A DNA stretch of 64,000 nt from contig JFHB01000176.1 in assembly GCA_000729835.1 (NCBI GenBank), forward strand, positions 1 to 64,000, read 5' to 3'. Under the pieces are notes generated by a model. The model was not told the origin of the DNA. It saw only the letters and a list, made by a program, of their open reading frames with translations, and did no database searches. Both the position numbers and the translations under genes were made by a program. Source of the stretch: Atkinsonella hypoxylon. Its lineage: Eukaryota; Ascomycota; Sordariomycetes; Hypocreales; Clavicipitaceae. Numbering within the stretch: position 1 is the stretch's first letter; the number at the start of each line of letters is the position of its first letter. Below, piece by piece: positions 44,350 to 55,000 of this stretch.

Positions 44350-45630
44350 TTAATCGGCCCACTCATCACCTTGTCGCATGCCCTTCGGAATGCCTCCTTC
44401 GCTGAAGGGCTTCGACGAAGAAGACGCAGTAGGAATGACATCTCCATCGTCATCATCGAGTGCCTTAGCCAGCTCGTCCGGGTCTTGCATCTTGGCGTCC
44501 GGGTCAACAACTTCTTCCAGGCCCTCGTCATCGCGATGTTGTCCATAGTCAAAGACATCCTCGTCAGCACTGACGGAGATACCGCGTGCACCCCAACCAG
44601 GTCGTGCGGGCTGTCGAGCGTCATTGCCATTAGCACTGAGCGCTGGAGTGCTTTCCTCATCGTCATTTGATTCAAACTTCTTGCCAAAAATGCGGCGCAG
44701 GAGCCACCCACGGCGCATGTCGTCGGCGTCGACGATACCGCCGCCTCGGAGCTTGACGCGTTGTCGGGTGTAGTAAACCCAGGCGAAATCAACATAGAGC
44801 GCAGTTTGTATGCACCCGAAGATGACGGCAATGGCATCGGGCTTCCTGCCGGTGGAGTCAAGTTCTCGGACGAACCAATTTAGGATATAGAGCGCTCTGT
44901 AGGATCCCAGCGCGACAAGGTAAAAGGAGTCGATCACGGTCGGAACGGTGGTCTGTCGGAGGAGAAGAAGCTGCGGCAGGATGCAACCTGCTTCAAGAAT
45001 CTCGGAAAACACCCACATCCACTATTGCGTAGCGTGTCATTGTCAGTACAAGCCAAGTTCTGATATATCGGATTTGTCAAAATGACATAGCATTGTGTCC
45101 TGACGAACCGTTCGAAAACCCCATCTGCTTTCAAACATCATCATCATGAAAGGAGACAGGACCGCGGCGGCAGCCAACACGCCCGCGCCCATCTTCCAAG
45201 ATAGCTCACGTTCTCGCGAGCGAGGAAACACCCACTGCATCACGGCGATGGTGTAGAATGAGGAGAAAATGTATACGATCTTGAATATCAGATTCCATAA
45301 TATCTGTTCGCCGAATATATCGAGGTACCGTGTGCAGAATACAAGGGCGTACAGCGCTTGTGTGATTAGGGAGACACCCTCGGCGCTACGATTTCTGTGA
45401 ATAGAGAATATGAGGATACCCTTGGATGAGACGTGGGCCAGGTCTCCCAGGATGCGAAAGATCTAGGGCCATGTTATTATTCTGCAGTCAGTGCAAAAAG
45501 TCCTCCTTCGCTCGTCTTTCTCCAAGTTTAGCCCTCGCCTATGTGAACAACAATATGAATAGGAGACTCGCAATGCTGAGGCTTTATCGAAGCAAGGATG
45601 GTCTGGTCTACTTACGTTCCACGAAACCAT
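44350..45630 (-). CDS. erd2: ER lumen protein-retaining (KDEL/HDEL) receptor Erd2
   Basis: A seven-helix Golgi/ER receptor that returns HDEL-tagged proteins to the ER. Three exons: 45630-45616 (15 nt, MVSWN), 45462-45109, 45021-44350, with introns of 153 and 87 nt, giving 346 aa. The start reads NIFRILGDLAHVSSKGILIF, then RSAEGVSLITQALYALVFCT and RYLDIF, all typical of the family. Exon 3 opens with WMWVFSEILEAGCILPQLLL and later SYRALYILNWFVRE. The protein is longer than yeast Erd2 (219 aa) because of a ~130-residue acidic C-terminal tail, as in other filamentous fungi. The donor of intron 2 is GTTCGT, weaker than usual. It is divergent from the kinetochore-type gene. Confidence 0.92.
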
Positions 45631-46409
45631 GACAGGCGTTTTCGAGAGACTAGGGCTCGGCAGTTCGTGAGCGGTTCGGCAGAAGTCGAGGGGAGAATCA
45701 AACAGTTAAAAAAAAAAAAGTAACCGAACTGGAGGCGGGGAGCGTACGCTTGGGCTGGTGATAAAGATGAAGAGGGGTCGTTTAGAATTAGAGTCTGGAC
45801 AGATTAGCGATGAACCTGCCAGGCCGCAAAGTGTCATGGAGAGTTAGTTAATGTGGTTAAGAGGAGATTGGACAGCATGATCCTTGGAGACGGCGGGCTT
45901 GCGACAGCTGATTGGGCAAAGCTCAGTCAGGCCTGGCCTTAGCAGCATGGCAGCACGGCTTTGCTGCAATTCCGATTTGCCGCTTCACTCGGGCGGCCAC
46001 AATGCAGGAAGAAAAGAAAGCAAGTGCTCAAGTAACCACCATCCACTGCCCGCAGATGGTGCAGCGCAGAGCTAACCACGGAGAGACGAGAAGTAGTCAG
46101 CAAGACTTCTAATTAGTTCACTGCTGGGTTTGGGTTTGGGTTTGGGTTTGGGTTTGGGTGACATTGGATTACAATCCCGTGGCCTGCGTGGGTCCTACTA
46201 CATCGCATCGCATTGACGTCGTCTCACGAAGAGCATCACGCTTGACGCGTCCCACCACGGCGTACCGCGTTCAATTAAACTAGCATCAGACGACCACCGC
46301 ATTTCGCAAATCGCAGCTTCGTATGGCAACTTTCTAACTGCAAGTAAAGTGCAAGCCCTTGAAGATCATGAATATTCCATACAATTTGCCGGGATAGAGT
46401 TCCTATGCA
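45631..46409. promoter_or_regulatory. Divergent promoter region, Erd2 / Ame1-like
   Basis: A 779-bp shared upstream region. It carries (GGGTTT)5GGG at 46126-46158, about 250 bases upstream of the Ame1-like start, and a short A run at 45708-45719. Confidence 0.55.
46126..46158 (+). repeat. (GGGTTT)5GGG array, G-quadruplex candidate
   Basis: Six GGG runs separated by TTT on the plus strand meet the usual G3+N1-7 pattern for a four-stranded structure. The unit differs from the telomere unit TTAGGG by one base. Confidence 0.85.
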
Positions 46410-48396
46410 ATGGCCACAGGTAAATCCTCGTCCTCTCCGCTGTATAACAAACAAACAACCCATTTGGCTCTCCACCATGTTGACCACATTCTACAGGGAG
46501 GGAAGGTCGCGAGGACCGTCTCAACCAGCGACTCCGAGGTGCGCAGTATGTGAAAATCTCAGTCTTCTAAACTTGAAGGCTGGCTCAGTCTAATCGAATG
46601 TCAGGCGCGTAAACGTGGGTGACGACATCTCCTTCAGCTTCGATCTCGCTGGCGTTCCCGCGGCACAAAGCTCCAGTTCTCCGGCCATTACTGCGCAACC
46701 AGGACGCCAATCCAAGAGCGCAATCGAATCGCCACCCGGACCTGGTGCAACTTCGTCACGGGGCTCCGGTTCCAATGTCAGCGTAACCAGTTCCCGGCCA
46801 TCAGAGCCTTCGCGGCAAGGAGACCAGCTCTCTCGACGGCGCACTTCTAGTATCCCAAGATCGAGTGCAGAGCCAACATTGGACGAACCAGACGAGTTGG
46901 ACACTCTCCGTCCCCCATCCAGCGCGCCGCCGTCTGTACAACAACGCATACCCACGACTATAACCGAAGAAGTCACTGAGAGTCCAGCAACGAAACCAGG
47001 AAGCGGACATCGACGGCGCATTGCCGGCGTCGAGATAGACCAGCCCCTACCGCCCAGACTCCTAGTGTCCTCGAGCTCAACCCCCGAAGTGCAGTCGTCA
47101 TCACCCTCCAGACGACGGCCACGTCTCAGCGGTACATCAAAACGACCGCCACAGCCACCACGACCTCTCACCCCCAAACTTGCTGCTCTCCCCGTCCGAG
47201 AGCAAGCACCCCAGACCGCATTGTCCAGGAACAAGGCCACTCCACCACGAAGACAACCGTCGCCCCCAGAAGAAGAATCGGAAGAAGCAGATCTGTCAGA
47301 CGAAGAAGCAGTTGAGGTTGCCGCCAAAGAAGCCGCCCATGCCATTGGCCACAAACGCCCCAGACCGGGCATCACAACCCCGGAACTAGACACCGACGAC
47401 GACTCAGAACAGGACACCACCTCGCAAATATCATCCTACAGGAAGAGGCGCAAAAGCCCCGCGGCCCAAAGACAGCCCGCCAAACGACCAAAGCCGACCG
47501 ACCAATTCGCTAAGCGTAACAAGAAGCGCTACAGCTCCAGCAGCGAGCAGAATGACGACGCAGCCGTGGAAATCACCGTCCAGCGATTCGTCAACAATTT
47601 CCAGCGCGACCTCGACGTAGACGAGCAGCAGGAAATCCCCTATGCGAATAGGGGCGGGGAGACAGTCGTGGATGTCTTCGCCCAGGTATGCGAGGAAGTC
47701 ATCTCCTCTGTACTCGATCAGCTACAGCAGCTGGCGGCAAGCACAGATGACATGGACAAGAAAAAAGAGTGTAGGATCAAGGCCAGAGCGATTGAGGCGT
47801 ATCGAGAGGAGCTCAGCTCTCGATTACTCCAGCATGTAGGTGACCCTTTCTTTTTCTTTTTCTTTTTAGGATCTCTATTCAGGTAAAAAGTGAAAAACAC
47901 TAAATTGGTGTAAATGATAGGCAATACACTTGAATCATTGGCATTCATTGCGACGGCGGCTACGACATGTCCAGAAGGAGAAGCTCGCGCTTCGAGATGA
48001 GATCATCCGCTTAAAGGGTGAGAGGGAGCAGGTGGCGTTGCGAATGGATGCTATTCGAATAAAGCATGAAGCGGATAGCAAAGAATCTATGGTAAGTGGC
48101 AAGCACCTGATGACAGCAAGTTTGTAAAAAAAGCTAGCTAACAGTTTGGCCGTAAGTTCCGTCTTGACGCATCGGCTCTCATGCATGACATCGACCTTGC
48201 GGTTGAGCAAGGTCGAGAAGCGCCAGAGTTGTCACCAGCGGCCGAAAGAGAGGCCGAATTGGGAAACCTCGCTCTTGTTTTGGCTCAAATTTCAGACCAA
48301 GTGGGCTCGATAAACTCTACAGGCGGACTTCTCCAGCAAGCGCGAGACTTGAATGCATTTCTAGAACGAGCAGCAAGAGCTCTCGAGTCAAGATGA
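46410..48396 (+). CDS. Probable inner-kinetochore protein, Ame1/CENP-U-like
   Basis: Five exons: 46410-46419 (10 nt), 46497-46545, 46605-47835, 47921-48091, 48145-48396, giving 570 aa with consistent phases. The spliced N-terminus MATGREGREDRLNQRLRGAQ followed by RVNVGDDISFSFDLAG is a conserved short block as I recall it from filamentous-fungal Ame1-like proteins. A long Pro/Ser/Arg-rich disordered region with several basic patches (SRRRPRLSG, YRKRRKSPAAQ) follows. The conserved C-terminus holds the EITVQRFVNNFQRD segment, PYANRGGETVVDVFAQVCEE and a long coiled coil through the last two exons. Domain memory rather than a search supports the name; another chromatin coiled-coil protein is the main alternative. 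It is convergent with NudC, 73 bases apart. Confidence 0.65.
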
Positions 48397-48469
48397 CATG
48401 TGCAAAGTTCTGTATTACCATCTTAAGGATATATAGTAGCTGCTATTGGGGTTGCCTCTACGTGTCTGC

Positions 48470-49281
48470 TCATTGGATTTTGGCCTTGCTAAAGTCCATT
48501 TCGGGATGCTGTTCCTGGAACTTCTTCAAGATGTCCATCTTCTTCTGCTCGTCGGACGAAGGCAGCCCCTTTTCCTTTTGCCTCTGATCGTACATCATTT
48601 TTTCAACCATGCCCCTCGTCTCTCCGTCCAAATCAGAGAGCTTTGAGGACTCAGGTTGGATCTTGGTGACGTCAATCTTGGGAGCCGAGGTGATGACGTG
48701 AGCCCACCACTCCATCTTGTTGACCTTGTCGAGGTGAATCTCGACAGTTTTGGTACCGTCGGTATTGGTCGACAGCGTCCATGTGGATTCGTCGACGTGG
48801 ATCGTGTGAGGGAGATCGCCCTGTTGTCAGTCACGGCCAAGTCAGTTTCACCAAAGCTCAAGCGACCGGTAGGATATATCATCATTCTTTGATCACCTCC
48901 CACGATGGAATGCACGGAGCCATAAATTACTGGCCAAGGGAGAGGATGGGATTCGTAGTCTGATGTACCTTTATGACTGGGTCTTGGCCTTTGATACCCG
49001 CAGACAAGCTCTGCTTTTTAATGTCGATGACAAGGTCTTTCGACTTTATATTTTCAGGGACTGTGAATGTAACGTTGAGGTCTGCAATAGTCTGCTGCCA
49101 TTTGTACGGGAGAGTAGCCTGCTCGGCCGTCTCTTGCGCACGAGCGGCTGCTTCTTCGGCGGGCGTGGGATCTGGCAGAGAGGAAGTTGTCAGCTGTTGC
49201 GGTGAAGAATTTGTGAAACAGAACATGAGAAGGAGGCGTATGCGTAGGGAAAGAGGGATAAATACCTTTGACGTCGGCCAT
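48470..49281 (-). CDS. nudC: NudC-family CS-domain chaperone
   Basis: An Hsp90-cochaperone-like protein that stabilises dynein-pathway factors; NudC is needed for nuclear movement in Aspergillus. Three exons: 49281-49266 (16 nt), 49171-48969, 48820-48470, with introns of 94 and 148 nt, giving 189 aa. The CS/p23 domain starts at PYKWQQTIADLNVTFTVPEN and continues through KSKDLVIDIKKQSLSAGIKG, GDLPHTIHVDESTWTL and KVNKMEWWAHVITSAPKID. The C-terminal helix ends with the typical GMVEKMMYDQRQKEKGLPSS, then DEQKKMDILKKFQEQHPEMD. Length matches fungal NudC (about 190-200 aa). It is divergent from Tfb3. Confidence 0.94.
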
Positions 49282-49822
49282 GGTATCCTATCTGGGATCT
49301 TGTTTCGTTGTATGGTAAATGAGACGGGGTGTTGGAGAATGGGATGCGAAAGCAAGCATGACAGCCCGCCTGGACGAAGAAGCAGCTGGAAGGTCTCATG
49401 GAGGGGCGCTTCATCTGCAAACAATTTAACTAATGCAGCCGCAACCCGGACAAAAACCAAAGCTCGGACCAGTAAAGGCCAAGCCCGCACACAGGGGTCA
49501 ATTGGGGTAGCGGACAATTGCCCACTAGCGCATTCCATGTCAGGCACTTTACACAGGCACTTGAGTAGGCTACAGTAGGTGTGCAGCTACCTGCCCTGGC
49601 TGACAAAGCCTGGCAAGCTCTATCTACAGCTTGCGTGAATCACTGATAATCAAACCACCAGTTTGCCATTTGCTCAGATCCGTTCCTGCAACCAACAGTT
49701 GCCAGCCTCAACGTCTCATAGTCGCCGCCCCTACGCGCCAACCGGCTCAGTTGATAGGTGGGCATGTAAGCGCCTAAAGCTTCCCTGCTTCAACGCATGA
49801 AACCCAAAGATCCTCCCGCAAA
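49282..49822. promoter_or_regulatory. Divergent promoter region, NudC / Tfb3
   Basis: A 541-bp shared upstream region; no gene seen. Open frames here on both strands have no family features. Confidence 0.5.
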
Positions 49823-50941
49823 ATGTCACGAAACAGCACCAGCACAGTCTCACGACGGCACACCTCCTTGGCAACGGGACCGTCAGCGCCGCCGCCGCCA
49901 GACCAAGACGAGATATGTCCTGTTTGCAAAACCACCCGCTACTTCAACAAGGACATGGAGTTCCTCATCAACCCAGAGTGCTATCACCGAATGTGCAAGA
50001 CGTGCGTGGAACGCATCTTCAAGGACGGGCCGAACCAGTGCCCTTACGCAACGTGCCACAAGACGCTCCGCCTCCGAGGCTTCAAATCGGCCTTCTTCGC
50101 AGATCTGTCCGTCGAGCGAGAAGTCGATATCCGAAGACGAGTCGCGCAGGTCTTCAACAAGGTGGAGGATGATTTCGAGACGCTCGACGACTACAACGAG
50201 TACCTCTACATGGTGGAATGCCTGACGAGCGACCTCGTCAGCGGAACAGCCGATGCGAAGAGCAAAGCCGAGGCCCAGCTAGCCGAGTGGGAGGCCAAGC
50301 ACAAGGCAGACATTGAGCGCAACAAGAAGCTCGCCCGGGAGTCAGACGAGGCCCGGCAGAAGCGCCTCGCGCAAGAGCAAGAAGCTGCGCGGCAGCGGAG
50401 ACTCCAGGATCTGCAGGAGGAAGCAGAGGAGAAGGCGAATGCCGCGCGATTCCGGGAGGAGATGCTCGACTCGTTGCAGAGCGCAGAGATGGGATACGCC
50501 AGCGAGACCATGGACAAGATTATGCTCAAGAAGCGGGGACAGCAGAAGAGGGAATCCGCAAGGGATGCCTTGTCGGCCGCGACAGGGAGTGGCTTGTCCA
50601 TCCGGGGACTGCGCGATAAGACGCGCGGTTCTGCGGTGGACAACAAGCCCTATGATCCCTTTGGCGGGCTGCAGCTTGCGCCGGATAGGGTAGACTTGTC
50701 TGCGGAGAAGTTGCAGGAGTACCATAGTGAGTGGATCAACGTGACGAGGTCGAAGAATGAGTATCTCGTCGGGGGTTACAGCGCGGATGAGTACATATCC
50801 AGAGCACTGTACGAGGCGTTTTCAGGACTCGGCGTCTTCATCGTGGACGAAAAAAACGAGGGGGGCGTCGGCACGGCTGCCGCGAGGGAAGCAGCTACGG
50901 GCGTGACGACAGGCAACATGGATACTGATGGTGTATTTTGA
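49823..50941 (+). CDS. tfb3: TFIIH subunit Tfb3 / CDK-activating kinase assembly factor MAT1
   Basis: A RING-finger protein that tethers the Cdk7-type kinase and cyclin H to core TFIIH for Pol II transcription and repair. Single exon, 372 aa. The N-terminal C3HC4 RING is complete: C32, C35, C53, H55, C58, C61, C73 and C78, in ICPVCKTTRYFN through CPYATCHKTLRLRGF. It is followed by the family's DLSVEREVDIRRRVAQVFNK and FETLDDYNEYLYMVE. The middle is a long charged coiled coil, and the C-terminus holds YDPFGGL and the YISRALYEAFSGLGVFI block. The start at 49823 gives the common short Ser-rich leader. It lies next to the AT-rich block but its own base composition is normal. Confidence 0.95.
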   Translation: MSRNSTSTVSRRHTSLATGPSAPPPPDQDEICPVCKTTRYFNKDMEFLINPECYHRMCKTCVERIFKDGPNQCPYATCHKTLRLRGFKSAFFADLSVEREVDIRRRVAQVFNKVEDDFETLDDYNEYLYMVECLTSDLVSGTADAKSKAEAQLAEWEAKHKADIERNKKLARESDEARQKRLAQEQEAARQRRLQDLQEEAEEKANAARFREEMLDSLQSAEMGYASETMDKIMLKKRGQQKRESARDALSAATGSGLSIRGLRDKTRGSAVDNKPYDPFGGLQLAPDRVDLSAEKLQEYHSEWINVTRSKNEYLVGGYSADEYISRALYEAFSGLGVFIVDEKNEGGVGTAAAREAATGVTTGNMDTDGVF

Positions 50942-51254
50942 GATGATGGAGAAGGCGACTTTTTTTTTAAATTTTTTTTAACGATTAATGGTGCATATAA
51001 TTGGCGTCGAGAAGGGTGTTTGGTTTTTTTTTTTTTTTCTCGGAATGGATCAAATGGCTTTACTGGGCATACTTATGACTTGATCGAAAGAACACAGAAT
51101 TCACAGCCTTTTTCGTTTCTGTATTGCGTCATGATGAATTTTTCGGGTCAGCTATTAGTGCGTCTTGGACGTAACGTAGGGCACCCACCTACGGAACCCA
51201 CCTACATTCGGAACGCGAATTGCCACAACAACAACATTCTATTAGCGTTAAATT
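50942..51254. other. Tfb3 3' region and edge of the AT-rich block
   Basis: It contains T runs at 50960-50968 and 51024-51038 and then normal-composition sequence that gives way to AT-rich DNA at about 51255. Confidence 0.5.
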
Positions 51255-52056
51255 ATTCAGCGCCACAAGCTAAGAATAGCTGTAATTAGTGTTGCCTAGC
51301 TACTAAGCTGCCACTTATAACATAGATCCTTAAAACCGATATTAGCAGCAGCTGTAGCAGCCTTCTAGAGCGCTAGAAGGCGCTGCTAAGCCTTTTCTAT
51401 ATCCTTAATATTAATAAATTTTTTATTTAGATTATAAGTAACTTTCTGCTTTTTCTATAGTTTATATTAATTAATTTAATACTAAAGGTTCTAAATCTAG
51501 CGCTCTATATTTATTAGCTTAAGGTTTTTATTGTTTAATCTCTTCTAGATTTTATAAAATAATTAACAGTAAGCTAAGCCTAATACTTATAGTTTAATTA
51601 CTTAGTTAATAAGCTAATAAATATAATAGCTGTACTAAGGGGTTATAAGATAGTTATTCTAACTATTATTTATACTTACTAAAGCTAGTATAAAAGGTTT
51701 TTTAGCTAATAGTAGTAATTTTAATAGAAAAGATTTATTAATATTTAAAGAATAAATTCTAGTAGCTTTTTAACCTACTAAGATATTTCTTTTTATAATT
51801 CTAGCTTTATAAGCTTTATAGTAATATTCTAGAAATAGAGACTTACTTATAGAGGTTATTATTAATAATAGTTAGAAGTCTATAATTAAAGCGTAATAGC
51901 TAGCCTTAATAGGCGCAAAAACGCCTATATTAAGTAGTTATAGTATATATAATAAATGTTCTAGTAGAAAAAGTAGATAAATATTGTTTTTAAAGCACTT
52001 AAGTATAAAGTTATTATTAATATAACTATTGTAACTATTAAGAATAAGAAGCTAGG

Positions 52057-55000
52057 TGTTACGGGATAATCCTACAGACCCGTAGGTCACTAGTGCACGT
52101 AACCGCAATTATGTATAAGTAGTTAGAAGCAACACTTAGGTAGTTAGATTAAACAATTAATAATTATTCACTAGAACACTATTTCTAGATACTCCTTATA
52201 GAAGCTCTTATAACTTCTCTTATAATTTATTATATAACCTATTAAATCTAATAACCTATTGTTACTTCTAATAAATCTACATTAAATTCTACTGTAATAA
52301 GTAGTAGTAATTACTTCTAATTATTACTAACTCTTCTTAAGCTTAAAAGCTAAAATTGTAATATTTAAGATAGAGTAACTTTAGAAGGAGCTTAGTAAAA
52401 GGAATTATATTCCTTTTACTAATAAAGAACTTAAAACTATATATTAATTCTATAAATTTTACTACTAAAATCTAGATTTTTAGATTTAAAAAAGGGATTT
52501 TATATCTTAAAAGAAAAGAAGCTTACTACTTTATTTTACTTACTATAAATTTATTAATAAATAGCTTAAATTATATAACTAACTTAAGCTAGTAGAACTA
52601 CCTTTTTACTAAAATACTATTAATACTTCTATAGTACAGTAGGTATAAAGGTAGATTAATAGAATTATTAATAAGGCTAAATCTACTAAACTTCTTATAG
52701 ATTTACTAATAGTAATACTAAAAGGAAAAGCTAAGGCTAGATTATCTAGATTTAATAGCTTAAGAGATATTATCTATAAAGCTAGTGCTAGTTTTACCTA
52801 GAATATTAAAGAAAAGTAAGTATAAGGATCTAGATTTATACTACTTACTAAAGACCTAAATCTATTAAATATACCTTAAACTACTAAAAAGAACTTATTA
52901 ATTAAAGAACTAGCTAAAATCTTACTGCTTTTATAGGCTTACTAAAGGTTTTATACCTTTAGGCTAAAGTATAAAGTAAAGAAAGCAGTAAAACTATTTA
53001 AAAAAGAGAACCTCTTACTAGAATAGCTTATAGGTTTTTCTATAGAAATTAGTAAGTAAATTAGTAGAATTAAGGGAGAATTAATTAATAAAATTAATAG
53101 ATTATAAAGAGAATTAAATAATAAAATTACTACTCTTTAGGTAAAATAATAATACTTAGCTTAAAAGATAAAGACTATACTTAAGCCTTAAGATAAATAT
53201 AATAAATAATACTATACTTAATAAGGCTTTTAGCTTAAGAATTATAAATAAAGAGCTTTTAATTTTTACTTACCTCTAAAAGATAACTAAAACTAAAAGT
53301 AAGGTTAAAAGTAACCTTTAAGTAAAAGAAACTATATAATATAGAGATATCTTAAACACTTTAGTACTTTTTTAAAAGAATAAAAGCTACTATAATTTCT
53401 AAAGAATCTATTAAAGTAATACTATAATAGTAAAGCTAAGAAAAGCTAAAATACTAAAAAAGACTAAAATTAAGTATTTAGTAACTTTAAATATTAATAT
53501 ATAAATTAATAAGCACTATACTATATTAGAAATAATAATCTCTAGCTAAATCTAGTAAATAAAAGGCTAAATCTATATTAAAAATAGAATAACTAAAGCA
53601 ATATATAGTTCTAAACCCCTAAGGAATAAATAGATTCTATATAGAAAATTACTAATATTAGTTACTTTAAACTCTTTAATAATAGAAATATCTATAAGCT
53701 AATTTTATATAAAGGAAAGTATACTATTTTCTATAATATAAAGCTATAGATTTAAGCTATTAAAGACTACTATAGCTATAGTGCAATTAATGCTTAAGAA
53801 GCTATTTATATTAAGCTTTAAACTCTCTTTAAAGGAAATATATTAATATAGTATAAGTAGTATCTAGATTACTATAAAAAAATAGCTATTTTTAGCAGTT
53901 TAAACTTAATTTATACTACTATTTATAAAGAATTTAGTATATAGATCTAGAATATAATAATATAGCTAAATTTAGCTAAGTTTATAGAGTAAAATATAAT
54001 TAAAGAAAAATTATTTAGGGAATTTACTTTTAGAGTATTTTAATATATCTATATAAATAGTAAAACTATTAATCTTTAGCTTCTTTTAAGACTTTATTAT
54101 AAGCTATACCTAGAATTATAATAGCTATACTTAATTTTAACAGTAAAAGACCTAAGATCTATATATATTACTATAGTAAATAATAAGGTTAAGAATCTAT
54201 AAAAATACCTTAAGGATTTAAAAAAATAATAAAAATTAGAAAACTATAAAGAAAATATTAATACTTACTATACTTAAAGTAAATTTAATAGTAAGAACTC
54301 TAAAAATAATAAAGTAGCTTAAAGTAACTAAGTAAACTAGAATAAAAGTAATAGTTAATTTTAGTTTTAACCTCTATTCTATAAAAATTACTAAAATAAT
54401 TATCCTTAGTACCTACTATAAAACTAAAGGAATTAGCTACTAAAAGAGTAATAGCTTTAGCTTTAGTAGAACTAGAATTTAGAGGCTAGCTAGAATTATT
54501 AGCTAAAGCTATAGTATTTTTAGTAGCTTTAATGTTTTTAATAATAAAGCTTACTGTAGAATAATAAGAAATATACCTATATAATAACGTTTAAAGATAA
54601 ATCTAACTAAAAAGACTATAAAAAGTACCTTAAAAGCTATAAATATTAGCTAATAGAAGAAAAAGAAATAGTTAATACTAAAGAACTACTAACTAGCTTA
54701 AAATCTAACTTTATTAAAACCTATTTTACTAAAAGTAAAGAAAAGTAAAAGAAAAAGGTTTAAATAAAGGTAAACTAAAAGGATTTATAGAGAATTTAGA
54801 TAAAGTAAGTAGTTAAAGTAGTTATAAAGCTATAGCTTATTAAATTTAGTATTTTAAAGTTAAATTTCTTTCTAAAGATTTCTATTTAATTCTATAATAA
54901 AGAACTATTATATTAAATCTACTTAAATACTAAAACCTCTTTAGTACTAGTTAATAAAGTATAGTTAACTTAGTTTAGTTAGAATATAAAATAGGCAAAA

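Noticed and set aside
46590..47420. 276-codon minus-strand open frame
   Set aside because: Antisense shadow of the Ser/Pro-rich exon of the Ame1-like gene.
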